In this document: in pieces, positions 8,262 to 17,300 of the stretch
How the letters are laid out: each line of letters starts with the position of its first letter
Position numbering within the stretch: the first letter of the stretch is position 1
Program-made: the position numbers and the translations under genes
Assembly: GCA_002695065.1 (NCBI GenBank)
Contig: NZNW01000030.1
Span: 1 to 43,225, forward strand
Length of the DNA stretch: 43,225 bases
Direction: 5' to 3'
Origin: Salinicola sp.
Lineage (GTDB): Bacteria; Pseudomonadota; Gammaproteobacteria; Pseudomonadales; Halomonadaceae
Notes under the pieces: model-generated
What the model was told of the DNA's origin: nothing
Databases searched by the model: none
Seen by the model: the letters and a program-made list of their open reading frames with translations, nothing else

Positions 8262-8873
8262 ATGGAACGGGTCTATCGCCACCGTCCCCACGAGGACGTG
8301 CTGGCCATCCTGCTGGGGGCGTCCTGCGCTGCCCTCGGCCTGGCGCTCTATCATCACGCCCAGATATTGATCGGCAGTACCGCGGGGATCGCGCTGCTGG
8401 TGACCTACGTCACCGGATGGAACTTCGGGCCGGTCTTCTTCTTGGTCAACCTGCCGTTCTATTGGCTGGCCTGGCGCCGCATCGGCCACCATTTCACTTT
8501 CAAGACCTTTGGTGCGGTGGCGTTGCTGTCGTGGATATCCTGGATGCTGCCGGACTGGCTGGAGATCGGCACGGTCGACCCGCTGTTCGCGGCGCTGGCA
8601 GGGGGCAGCCTGATCGGCCTGGGCGTGCTGTTCCTGTTCCGTCACCGTGGCAGCCTCGGCGGGTTCAACATCCTCGCGGTCTACCTGCAGGATCGTTACG
8701 GCTGGCCGGCGGGGAAGGTGCAGATGGGCCTGGACGGCCTGATCATGCTGGCCGCGTTCTTCGTGCTGCCGGTCACCAACGTGCTCTATTCGATCGTCGG
8801 CACCGTGGTGCTGGGGGCGATTCTCACCATCAACCACCGCCCGGGGCTCTATACCGGCGTCAGTCAGAGCTGA
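8262..8873 (+). CDS. YitT family inner-membrane protein
   Basis: 203 residues with about five or six hydrophobic segments (roughly 13-35, 38-60, 75-95, 105-128, 155-172, 175-190). The pattern HHAQILIGSTAGIALLVTYVTG near the N-terminus and RHRGSLGGFNILAVYLQDRYG in the middle matches YitT-type membrane proteins, whose transport role is not established. ATG 8262 has AAGGGGG upstream. It stands alone on the plus strand, facing the minus-strand VOC gene 39 bp away. Function unknown beyond integral membrane location. Confidence 0.8.
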   Translation: MERVYRHRPHEDVLAILLGASCAALGLALYHHAQILIGSTAGIALLVTYVTGWNFGPVFFLVNLPFYWLAWRRIGHHFTFKTFGAVALLSWISWMLPDWLEIGTVDPLFAALAGGSLIGLGVLFLFRHRGSLGGFNILAVYLQDRYGWPAGKVQMGLDGLIMLAAFFVLPVTNVLYSIVGTVVLGAILTINHRPGLYTGVSQS

Positions 8874-8912
8874 AGGCCCTGGTGCGAAAGCGGCTTCAAC
8901 CGGCGCCGGCGT

Positions 8913-9347
8913 TCAATAGTTGGGCCACAACCCCGGCGTGACCAGCTCGAGCAGATGGTTGTCCGGATCGCGGAAGTAGAGACTCACGCTCCCTTTCGGC
9001 CAGCGGGTCCGGCCTTCGATCTCGATCCCTCGAGCGGCGAGATGCGCCTCCCAGTCGTCGAGACTTGCGCTCGGAATCGCCAGCGCCAGATGCTGGCGAC
9101 CGGCGCCGTCATGGGGAGGAATCGTGCCCATGCCGTGGGGCAGATCGACCGTCTCACCGGTCTGGCCCTGCTGGAACACCAGCAGCATGGTGTCGCCGGT
9201 GGGGTAGGCGGTGAAGCGCTCGTCCTCGAGATGAGGCTCGAGGCCGAGCACCTGGGCGAAGAAGTCCCGGGCCCGCTTCATGTCGGCCGTGTAGAGAACG
9301 CTTTCGATGACGCCGCCCAGCGGTGGCGCGTGGTGTGGTGAAGTCAT
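8913..9347 (-). CDS. VOC superfamily protein (glyoxalase/extradiol dioxygenase fold)
   Basis: 144 residues with the paired beta-alpha-beta-beta-beta fold signatures of VOC metalloenzymes. The first half is GGVIESVLYTADMKRARDFF and the second half HLALAIPSASLDDWEAHLAARG followed by GSVSLYFRDPDNHLLELVTPG. A histidine (HLALAI) and glutamate (LLELVT) are in metal-ligand positions. The first-half ligand is E (VIES) rather than the common H. The start (GTG-free ATG, complement of 9347) has AAGGAGA upstream. It is the last gene of the minus-strand metal operon, 39 bp after the small membrane peptide. The substrate cannot be told from sequence. Confidence 0.85.
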   Translation of the reverse strand: MTSPHHAPPLGGVIESVLYTADMKRARDFFAQVLGLEPHLEDERFTAYPTGDTMLLVFQQGQTGETVDLPHGMGTIPPHDGAGRQHLALAIPSASLDDWEAHLAARGIEIEGRTRWPKGSVSLYFRDPDNHLLELVTPGLWPNY

Positions 9348-9386
9348 CGTTTTCTCCTTGCCGGTTGCGCTCTTGGCTGGCTGCGA

Positions 9387-9461
9387 TCAGCCTCGCAGCC
9401 AGAACCACCAGACGATGAACAGAATCACCGCAATGCCCAGGGTATTGAGCAGAAGTGTCAT
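9387..9461 (-). CDS. 24-residue single-span membrane peptide coupled to the copper ATPase
   Basis: The ATG (complement of 9461) overlaps the copA stop as ATGA, with AAGGA in the copA 3' end as ribosome site. The peptide is almost all hydrophobic ([19 protein letters not shown]) with a short RG tail. It resembles, from memory, the N-terminal membrane anchor of cupredoxin-domain proteins often encoded beside copper ATPases. Here a stop follows directly and no cupredoxin domain is present before the VOC gene. It is therefore either a genuine micro-protein of the ATPase or the remnant of an anchored cupredoxin. The overlap, ribosome site and operon position make translation likely. Confidence 0.6.
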   Translation of the reverse strand: MTLLLNTLGIAVILFIVWWFWLRG

Positions 9462-11977
9462 GCCGTCGCTTCCTTTGCGTCGATCTTGGTTGGCGGACGT
9501 TGACCGCCACCGGGTCGCAGCAGGCGTAGCCGATTGGCGTTGCTGACCACCGTCACCGACGACAGCGACATTGCCAGCGCCGCGATCATCGGGGACAGCA
9601 GTAGCCCGGTGAGCGGGTAGAGTATACCGGCGGCAATCGGGATGCCCAACGCGTTGTAGCCGAAGGCGCCCCACAGGTTCTGCTTGATGTTGGAGAGCGT
9701 CGCGCGGCTGATGGCGATGGCGTCACCGACGCCGTGCAGCGAGTTTCGCATCAGCGTCATGCCGGCGCTCTCGATGGCGATATCGGTACCCTGGCCGATG
9801 GCAAAGCCCACGTCGGCCTGCGCCAGCGCCGGGGCGTCGTTGATACCGTCTCCGACCATGCCGACACGCTCGCCCGCCTGCTGCAGCTCGGCGATCACCC
9901 GCTGCTTGTCCTCGGGCATCAGTTCGGCGCGCACGTCATCAATCCCCGCTTCGTGGCCGATGGCTGCCGCGGCCGCTCGATTGTCACCGCTCAGCATCAC
10001 CACCTTCACTCCTTCTGCTCGCAGGCGCGCGATCGCCGCGCGGCTGTCCGGACGCAGCGCATCGCGCACCGCAAACAGCGCTGCCAGCTGCCCGCCGCTG
10101 GCTAGATAGATCACGCTGGTCGCCTGCGCCTGCCACTTTTCCGCCTCGGCCGCAGCGGGGTCGATGTCGATGCCGTGCTTCCTCATCAGCGCCGCGTTTC
10201 CCAGCAGCACCCGGATGCCACCGTCCAGCGTGGCGGCGACGCCGCGACCGGTCAGGCTCTGGAAGTCATGAATCACCAGGCTATCCGTGGCATCGCCGAC
10301 ATGCGCCATCAGGGCATCGGCCAGCGGATGCTCCGAACCGCGCTCCAGGGCGGCCACCACGGCATCGACGCGCGGTTGCTCCTGCCAGTAGCGGCTGTCG
10401 GTGACGCTTGGCTTGCCGACCGTCAGTGTTCCGGTCTTGTCGACCACCAGCGTGGTCAGGCGGCTGGCCGTCTGCAGCGCTTCCCCATCACGGACCAGAA
10501 CGCCGTATTCGGCGGCCTTGCCGATACCGATCATGGTCGAGATCGGCGTCGCCAGGCCCAGCGCGCAGGGGCAGGCGATGATCAGTACGGTGGTCGCCGC
10601 CACCAGCATGTGAACGAGCTGCGGCGGCGGACCGAAATCGAGCCAGATCATCGCCGTGATCACGGCGATGATCATCACGCTGGGCACGAAGATCGCCGAG
10701 ACCTTGTCCGCCAGCGCGCCGATCGGCGGTCGCGACTCCTGGGCACGGGAGACCTGGTCGACGATACGACCCAGTCGGGTGTCGTCTCCGACGTGGGTCG
10801 TGCGATAGATCAGACCGCCCTTGCCATTGACGGTACCGGCGCTGACCCGATCCCCCCGGGCCTTGCGTATCGGCGCCGGCTCGCCGGTGAGCATCGACTC
10901 GTCGATGAAGCTTTCGCCATCCTCGACGGTCCCGTCGACCGGCAGGCGCTCGCCCGGGCGCACCCGGATCCGGTCGTCGACCCGGACTTGCCCGAGCTCG
11001 ATATCGCGCTCCTCTCCGTCACGGATCACCCGGGCCGTCTTGCTCTGCAGGTCGAGCAAGCGGGAGAGCGCCTGGCTGGTGCGACCGCGGGCGCGCAGTT
11101 CCAGCGTCTGGCCGATGCCGATCAGACCGACGATCATCAGCGAAGCTTCGAAATAGAGATGACGGGAAGCCTCGGGAATCGCCGTGGGCACGATCAGTAC
11201 GGCCATCGAATAGAGCCATGCCGCCGCGCTGCCCAGGGCGATCAGGGTGTCCATGTTGGCCTGGTGATGGCGAAACGCCTTCCAGGCGCCGTCGAAGAAG
11301 CGGCGGCCGGCGGTTGCCAGCACGCCCAGGGTGGCGAGCCCCAGCAGTAGCCATACCCAGCGTTCGCCACCGACGAGTCGCGGGGTATGGACGAACATCG
11401 CCAGCATCATCGGCACGCCCAGCGCCAGGCTGACCGTCGATTCGATGGCATGGCGGCGGGCCTGACGGGAGGCGTTCTGCTGGCGCTTCGTGGCAGCCTC
11501 GCGCAGATCCTCGATCGGCGAGGCACCGTAGCCGGCGCTCTCGACCGCCGCGACCAGGTCGGCAGTGGTGGCCTGGCCGCTGACCTGGGCCGTCTCGCTG
11601 GCGAAGTTGACCTGGGCATGCTGCACGCCCGGCGTCCTGGACAATGCCTTCTGCACCGCGTTGACGCAGCCGGCGCAGGTCATGCCGCTGATCGACAGGC
11701 GCTGCCGTCGCCCCACCTCCGAATCCGTCTCGTCCGCCGCAGCGGATGACGTCGGGATATCGGCTTCGACGGGAGCTTCCTCGTCCGGTGGATAGCCGGC
11801 CTCGGCCAGCAGTCGGGCGATCCGCTGCCGCGACAGCGTGCTGACGACCTGGAGGCGCTTGTCGTCCGGCTCGCCGCTGATGTCGGCGTGTTCGTCCTCG
11901 GCCTGGACCGCCCTGCGCATCCGGCCCACGCAACCCTGGCAGTGCATGGCGTCGACGCGATACTGGTAGCGGCTCAT
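9458..11977 (-). CDS. copA: Cu(I)-exporting P1B-type ATPase
   Basis: 839 residues from the ATG at the complement of 11977, preceded by GAGGAG; nine more residues are possible upstream but lack a ribosome site. The enzyme pumps Cu(I) out of the cytoplasm with ATP. There are two N-terminal heavy-metal domains with MHCQGC (11-16) and MTCAGC (99-104). The membrane metal site is CPC at 469-471 ([13 protein letters not shown]), the phosphorylation site D513-KTGTLT, then SEHPLADA and [10 protein letters not shown]. The last helices carry YNALG and [15 protein letters not shown], which fit the Cu(I) subclass. The first metal domain is degenerate, with an insertion-like acidic stretch. The gene overlaps the regulator upstream and the micro-protein downstream by 4 bp each. 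Confidence 0.95.
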   Translation of the reverse strand: MSRYQYRVDAMHCQGCVGRMRRAVQAEDEHADISGEPDDKRLQVVSTLSRQRIARLLAEAGYPPDEEAPVEADIPTSSAAADETDSEVGRRQRLSISGMTCAGCVNAVQKALSRTPGVQHAQVNFASETAQVSGQATTADLVAAVESAGYGASPIEDLREAATKRQQNASRQARRHAIESTVSLALGVPMMLAMFVHTPRLVGGERWVWLLLGLATLGVLATAGRRFFDGAWKAFRHHQANMDTLIALGSAAAWLYSMAVLIVPTAIPEASRHLYFEASLMIVGLIGIGQTLELRARGRTSQALSRLLDLQSKTARVIRDGEERDIELGQVRVDDRIRVRPGERLPVDGTVEDGESFIDESMLTGEPAPIRKARGDRVSAGTVNGKGGLIYRTTHVGDDTRLGRIVDQVSRAQESRPPIGALADKVSAIFVPSVMIIAVITAMIWLDFGPPPQLVHMLVAATTVLIIACPCALGLATPISTMIGIGKAAEYGVLVRDGEALQTASRLTTLVVDKTGTLTVGKPSVTDSRYWQEQPRVDAVVAALERGSEHPLADALMAHVGDATDSLVIHDFQSLTGRGVAATLDGGIRVLLGNAALMRKHGIDIDPAAAEAEKWQAQATSVIYLASGGQLAALFAVRDALRPDSRAAIARLRAEGVKVVMLSGDNRAAAAAIGHEAGIDDVRAELMPEDKQRVIAELQQAGERVGMVGDGINDAPALAQADVGFAIGQGTDIAIESAGMTLMRNSLHGVGDAIAISRATLSNIKQNLWGAFGYNALGIPIAAGILYPLTGLLLSPMIAALAMSLSSVTVVSNANRLRLLRPGGGQRPPTKIDAKEATA

Positions 11978-12417
11978 GAACGTCTCCTCGCGGTTGCAGG
12001 GCAATCCCCGCCGGCCTCGGGCGCCTGCTCGATCAGTCGGCAGATGCTATGGCCGTCGGGCGTGCCGTCCGGCAGGTGCGACCACTCCCGCATCGCCCTC
12101 TCCATGCGATCCGCCAGGGCCTGGAGTTCGCGAATCCGGGCATGGATCTGCGGCAGGCGGGCGGCCAGCAGGTCGCGCACCAGTGGGCAAGGGGAGTCGC
12201 CCTGATCCGCCTGTTCCAGGATGTCGGCGATCTCCTTGAGACTGAAGCCCAGCGTCCTCGCCCGCTGGATGAAACGCAGCCGATCGAGATCGCGCTGATC
12301 GAACAGCTGATAGCCGTTGTCGGGATCGCGGCGCGGGTTGAGCAACGATTGTCGCGCGTAGTGGCGTACCGTCTCGGGGGTGACGCCTGCGGCCCGGGCT
12401 AGTTCGGTGACCTTCAT
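11974..12417 (-). CDS. MerR-family metal-responsive regulator (CueR-like)
   Basis: 147 residues. The winged-helix N-terminus ([23 protein letters not shown]) and the [16 protein letters not shown] helix are typical of metal-sensing MerR proteins. Cysteines are at 77 (SPCPLV), 126 (SICRLIE) and 139 (GDCP). The CueR loop with two cysteines seven residues apart is not present, so the metal cannot be assigned to copper from the sensor alone; the linked Cu(I) ATPase makes copper the best guess. The stop overlaps the copA start (ATGA), so regulator and pump are one operon and probably autoregulated through the operator at 12450-12481. Confidence 0.88.
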   Translation of the reverse strand: MKVTELARAAGVTPETVRHYARQSLLNPRRDPDNGYQLFDQRDLDRLRFIQRARTLGFSLKEIADILEQADQGDSPCPLVRDLLAARLPQIHARIRELQALADRMERAMREWSHLPDGTPDGHSICRLIEQAPEAGGDCPATARRRS

Positions 12418-12449
12418 CGGATATCCTCGCTGAGCCTGTCATGAACATG

Positions 12450-12481
12450 AGTCTAAAACCTGGGTGTTACCCATTGGTCAA
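12450..12481 (-). promoter_or_regulatory. MerR-type promoter/operator of the copper operon
   Basis: Read on the minus strand: -35 TTGACC (complement of 12481-12476) and -10 TAGACT (complement of 12455-12450). The spacer is unusually long, 19-20 bp, and is centred on the inverted repeat TGGGT-AAC-ACCCA. A long spacer with a dyad between the -35 and -10 boxes is the hallmark of promoters twisted open by MerR-family activators. It lies 33 bp upstream of the regulator start. Confidence 0.8.
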
Positions 12482-12527
12482 GGCGTGACAGCAGGCATTC
12501 GTTTTCACTGCCGACCGGCTATAGCCG

Positions 12528-12543
12528 TTGGTCTTACGACCAA
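12528..12543. promoter_or_regulatory. Perfect palindrome TTGGTC-TTAC-GACCAA
   Basis: A 16-bp perfect inverted repeat (TTGGTCTTACGACCAA) in the divergent region between the copper operon and the fadL-like gene, about 194 bp before the fadL-like ATG. It has the look of a TetR- or GntR-type operator. The half site TGGTC resembles that of FadR, but the spacing differs. The regulator is unknown. Confidence 0.45.
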
Positions 12544-12565
12544 AGAAATGTCCAAAAGGCGATTA

Positions 12566-12577
12566 AAACGACCGTTT
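12566..12577. promoter_or_regulatory. PsrA-like operator AAAC-GACC-GTTT
   Basis: AAACGACCGTTT followed by GC matches the published PsrA half-site layout (AAAC, 2-4 nt, GTTT) on three of four sides; the left flank is A rather than G or C. PsrA is a fatty-acid-sensing TetR repressor in pseudomonads. The site lies 160 bp upstream of an outer-membrane fatty-acid channel gene, which makes the match meaningful but untested. Confidence 0.45.
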
Positions 12578-12736
12578 GCTAATTGACGCTAAACCACCAT
12601 TCCGTCACAACGGGAAGTGACAAGTCGAGCCTTTCCCACGCGGGGAAGTGGCTTGGAAAACAACGGAATCACCGACCGCATGATAGGCAAGCAAGACGCC
12701 GCCGCGGCGGCTTCCTGGGTCCAGGGGAAACCAATC

Positions 12737-14044
12737 ATGATCATTCGTTATCGTCGTCTATCGTTGGCCATTGCACTGGTGAGCGCCGCCGCATCGGGGC
12801 AGGCCGTGGCGGGAGCGTTCCAGCTACAGGAGCAGAGCGTCAGCGGCCAGGGGACCTCCTGGGCCGGGCGCTCCTCCAATGTGCAGGACGGTTCCATCGT
12901 CTTCGGCAACCCGGCCGGCATGTCGTTCCTCGACCGCGCCCAGGTCACCGCGGGCACCCACTATATCGATGCAAGCTCGGACATCAGCAACGACAGCGGC
13001 ACCCAGCCGGCGCTCACGCCGGGCGGTGTTGCCGTGGTCGGCACCCAGGGCAGCAGCGACGGCGACATGATCCCCCACAAGGCGGTGCCGTTCGGCTACT
13101 ACGTTCAGCCGATCAACGATCGCTGGAGCTTCGGCCTCGGCGTCTATGCGCCGTTCGGCCTGGTCACCGACTACAGCGACGATTTCAAGGGACGCTACTT
13201 CGGCAACTACAGCGATCTGGAGATCATCACCGCCCAGCCCACGCTGTCGTACCGCTTCAACGACAAGTTCGCCATCGGCTTCGGCGTGACCTACAACCAC
13301 ATCAAGGGCGAGCTGGAGAGCAAGTCGCCCAACCCGCTCAATCCGACAGCCGCCGGTGACGGCACCGTCAACGTCAAGGGTGACGACGACGCCTGGGGCT
13401 ACAATATCGGCATGATCTACCGTCCGGTGGAGTCCACCACCCTGGGTCTCACCTACCGCTCCAAGGTCGAATACCACCTCACCGGCGACGTCGACGCCTC
13501 CAACGTCTTCGGCGGGGTCGGTGCGGGTGGCCCGGTATTCCTCAACGCCGACGGCGACGCCTCGCTCGACATCACCCTGCCCGAGACCATCGACTTCTCG
13601 GTGACCCACCAGCTCGACGACCGCTGGACGGTGATGGCCGGGGCGACCTACATCCGCTGGAGCCGCTTCGACCAGTTGGTAGTCGACAACGACCTGGGGC
13701 TGGATATCAACGAACAGCAGGACTACCGCGATACCTGGCAGTATGCCGCCGGTCTCGCCTACCAGCTCAACCCGGCCTGGACCCTGCGCGGCGGTATCGC
13801 CTACGACCAGTCGCCGGTCAAGGACGCCCACCGCAGCCCACGCGTGCCCACGGCGGACCGCACCCTGGTCTCGATCGGCGCCGGCTGGACGCCGATCCCC
13901 GACCTGACCATCGATGCCGCCTACAGCTACATCTGGGAAGATCGCGCCGACGTCGATCTGCAGGACGAAAACGGTAACTCCTATCAGGCCGAATACGACA
14001 ACTCGCTCAACCTGTTCGGCGTGCAGGCGACCTATCGCTTCTAG
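12737..14044 (+). CDS. OmpP1/FadL-family outer-membrane transport protein
   Basis: 435 residues from ATG 12737, behind AGGGGAAA; the longer in-frame ORF upstream would hide the signal peptide. Residues 1-26 are a Sec signal ending near QAVAGA. The mature start GAFQLQEQSVSGQGTSWAGRS is typical of FadL hatch domains, and DGSIVFGNPAGMSFL is the conserved N-terminal segment. The chain ends in a beta-strand with terminal phenylalanine (GVQATYRF). The family forms 14-stranded barrels that let long-chain fatty acids or hydrophobic compounds cross the outer membrane. Two palindromes upstream, one PsrA-like, support fatty-acid control. The exact substrate is unknown. Confidence 0.92.
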   Translation: MIIRYRRLSLAIALVSAAASGQAVAGAFQLQEQSVSGQGTSWAGRSSNVQDGSIVFGNPAGMSFLDRAQVTAGTHYIDASSDISNDSGTQPALTPGGVAVVGTQGSSDGDMIPHKAVPFGYYVQPINDRWSFGLGVYAPFGLVTDYSDDFKGRYFGNYSDLEIITAQPTLSYRFNDKFAIGFGVTYNHIKGELESKSPNPLNPTAAGDGTVNVKGDDDAWGYNIGMIYRPVESTTLGLTYRSKVEYHLTGDVDASNVFGGVGAGGPVFLNADGDASLDITLPETIDFSVTHQLDDRWTVMAGATYIRWSRFDQLVVDNDLGLDINEQQDYRDTWQYAAGLAYQLNPAWTLRGGIAYDQSPVKDAHRSPRVPTADRTLVSIGAGWTPIPDLTIDAAYSYIWEDRADVDLQDENGNSYQAEYDNSLNLFGVQATYRF

Positions 14045-14085
14045 GCCCTGGGTTCGTCTATCGACGCTCCCGCTCGACCACTCTG

Positions 14086-14109
14086 CGACCCCGGCCTTGG
14101 CCGGGGTCG
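14086..14109 (+). terminator. Terminator-type hairpin after the FadL-like gene
   Basis: CGACCCCGGCC (14086-14096), TT, GGCCGGGGTCG (14099-14109): an 11-bp perfect stem. No T run follows (TCGCGTAATGG), so it is a strong hairpin but not a textbook intrinsic terminator. Confidence 0.6.
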
Positions 14110-14336
14110 TCGCGTAATGGCGGGCGTGTCGGTCTGGCGGCGCATCGACGCCAGCCTTACGGCGCCCGAATCCGGGGCGATCGTTAAGATGCACAACTGT
14201 CATCATTCGTTTCCGAACCGTTACACAATTAAAAACTTGGTCACTCATTCGCCCTCCCTGGGCGATGGAGAGGCGAGATACTAAGTGAACTCCAGGCAGA
14301 CGACTCAGGCCTCCCTTTCCATCAAGGAGACTATCG
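14110..14336. other. Leader region of the repeat protein, AT-richer than its surroundings
   Basis: About 230 bp without a gene. The stretch around 14185-14245 (TTAAGATGCACAACTG ... ACACAATTAAAAACTTGG) is clearly AT-richer than its neighbours and probably holds the promoter. I could not fix -35 and -10 boxes with confidence. A strong ribosome site AAGGAGA lies at 14323-14329. Confidence 0.45.
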
Positions 14337-17300
14337 ATGGCCCCTTCCGTGAACTCAGATCGCGAAATCGAGACACCGGATACCGCTGGCGCACCGGCGG
14401 ACTCTCCGCAGTGGGTGTCGACGCTGGTCAGGGCCATCGCCTCGGGCAAGACCGACGGCGAGACAGAAGAGACCGACGCTGCGGAGAAGCCCGAGCAGAC
14501 CTCCGATACGTCGCTGAGCGCCGAGCAGATACGTGACAAGTACGATATCCCGGATTTCACCGGCGACGGCCTGATGGAGGCCGAGGTCGATGAAAAAGAC
14601 GATGACGGCAACCGCAAGACGGTGGGGCAGAAGGCTGCCGAGGATTTCATCCAGGGCATCCGCGATGACGTCAAGAGCGGCAAGCTCGGTGAAGAGTCGG
14701 ACGAAGCGAAGCTGGTCGACCTGATCGATGCCCAGGGGGCCACCGATCATGGCTACGATCTCTATGGCTACGTCGAGCTGATCGAGTCTGGCGGCACGAC
14801 CTATCGCCAGGCACAGACGGAGCCGACACATCTCACCGGTGACGATGCCAAGGCGATCATCGACGAGGACGAACTGGCCAAGCAGATATCCGAGCTGATG
14901 CAGAAGGAGGGTATCAGCAGGCGCTATGACGATTCGCTGCAGGGGGCTATCGAAAGCGTCCCCGACGACAAGCGTGAGGCGATCAGCGACAAGGTCAACG
15001 AAGCGCTATTCGACGCCGACGGCAAGGCCAACCTCGAGTTCGAGGATTACGTCATCGCGATGAAGGAGAAGGCGGACGCGACGGAAGACGAGGCGCTCTC
15101 GGACAGGATTCAGGCTGAAGTCGACAACTATTTCGAAGCACTGCAAGCGCTGGAGCCGGATAGCTACAAGGACCGGAAGCAGGCCTTCGACCAGAACATG
15201 ATGACCCATCAGCTCGACGGCTACATGGAAAATCCCGACTCGGTGGATGCGGAAAATGTCAGCACGGGGCTGCGCGACACCATTGATATCGTGCAGGGGG
15301 GCATCAACAGCGCGCTTCAGCATCTGGACAAGACCGACAAGTCCTACAACGCTTATCAAACCCTGAACCGCGATCTGGAATCGTTCAAGTCGTCACTATC
15401 CAAGTTGTCGGCGGGCGAGCACAAGAAACTCGCCGAATCCCTGCGCCTGGCGACGGAGGTCACCAACCGGCCGGGTATCAGTCAGGCGGAAAAGGACAAG
15501 CTGTTCCAGAAGATCGTCAACGACAATCTGACAGCGTTGCCAGAGGCGGAAAAAGGGACCTTCAAGAAGGTTCTCGATTCGGCCAGCTCCAGCGGCACGC
15601 TGGGTGCCATGAGCGGGATGATGAGCCTCATCAGCGGTGGCATGCAGATATCCAATGGCGGCTGGGACGAGATGACCACCGATGAGCGGGTGGGGGCCGT
15701 CCGGGACTTGGTGGGGGCGCTCAGTTTCGGCAACGATTTTGCCAAGTTCGGTTCGAATCTCATCGAGACGCTGGGCGGAAAGCGCGAGGTGCCCGGCATC
15801 GAAGGCGGCGTGCCGCGCGCCAATGCGACCGCCTGGCTTGGGCTGCTGGGCGACAACTTCCCTGACATCTGGAGATCCGGCGCCGACGTCAAGGCCGATC
15901 TCTTCGCCGAAAACATCAGTCTGCGCGTGGACAACGGGTCCCGGAGTCTCGGCAATCAAGGCATTCCACTCGACGATCTCGATGAGAACGGGCGGAGAAA
16001 CTTCGACAAGCTGGCGGAAAACCTGGGCAACCAAATGATCGACACCGGCACCAGGACCTCGGGCACCGACATCGCCAAGAAGGTGGGGCGCTCGTATCTG
16101 CGCTTCATGGGGGGCGCGGGCCTGGATATCACCGGCGGCGTCATGGATCTCGTCACCGGCGTCAAGAAGCTCAAGGACGCCGATACGGCGCTGGAGAGAG
16201 CCGGTGCCGGTATTCAGATAGGGCTGGGCTCCTCGACCACCGGCATGGCGATCGCCAACACGGTCTCGATGTTCGCCCCCAGTGGCAGCAACCTTGCCGC
16301 CAACCTCGGTGGTATCGGCACCCGCGTGATGAGCGGGATCTTCATGGGGGCGCGCGTGGCTGGTCCCATCCTGGGCGTCGTCGGCACCGTCTTCGGCGTC
16401 GCCGGAACGCTGATCGCCGAAGCGATCAATCATCAGAAAATGCAGAAGCTGACCGATTCCCAGGGAGAGTTCTTCAAGGATCTCTCCGAGTACGGCGTGA
16501 CCGAGGAGGATTGGGGCGACAAGCTCGAGTTCGCCCGCTACGAGTCCTACATGTACGGCGGCCGGGATTCGCCCGACGACCAGTCGATCTTCGACTACCA
16601 GTCGAAGGAGTGGCAGCACTTCCAGGATACCGAGGGCAAACACGGCAGCTCGCTCTCCCGGCTGGCGCCCCATCTGCACAAGGACGGTGACCCCGGCACC
16701 GAGAATCTGTGGGAGAAACATCTGACCGGTGGCACCACGCGGCAGACCGGCAAGGACCATGTCAGCAAGACCGACGACTGGCGCCCCTGGAGCGACACTG
16801 ACCTGGAGGCCGGCGACGAAGGCCTGGGCACCGACGAGCTGCGTCGAAACTCCCGCATGGACGCGATGATGACGCTCTATGGCAAGGATTTCTTTGATGT
16901 CCATAAAGCAGAAATCGACACCGTCGCCGCCGTGTGGGACGACTGGAACGGCAGCGATGCCATCGTCAGCCGAGATGATCTTCGGGATATCGTGGCGGAC
17001 GAGGGAAAGAGTCAGGAGGAGCAGGATGCTGCACAGTTCCTGCTGGACGAGAACGGCTTCTACGACGGGTTGGACTCGTTGAAACAGGGCGGAGACGGTG
17101 ACGCCAAGATCAGCACCAACGATCTCGACACCTGGCTGGAAGAGCTCGGCGAGGACAGCGTGGAGGAGTATCGACAGACAGCGGCGGCCAACGATTATGG
17201 TTCCGCGTTCCTGCAGGATCACTCGGCCGAACTCCAGACGATCGCCGAGCGCTGGAATGACTGGAACGGCAAGGACGATATCGTCAGCCGGACGGATCTT

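Noticed and set aside
10175-11350. 391-codon plus-strand ORF inside copA
   Set aside because: Antisense shadow of the copper ATPase, whose motifs are complete; low-complexity His/Gln/Arg-rich product typical of reverse frames in GC-rich DNA.
14213-14245. Possible HrpL-type box (GAACC ... TCACTCA) before the repeat protein
   Set aside because: The spacing between the two halves is about 21 nt rather than 15-16, and the first half lacks the leading GG.
12824-14743. 639-codon minus-strand ORF across the FadL-like gene
   Set aside because: It is antisense to a gene with signal peptide and family motifs and runs through the hairpin at 14086-14109; its composition is Val/Gly/Asp-rich shadow sequence.
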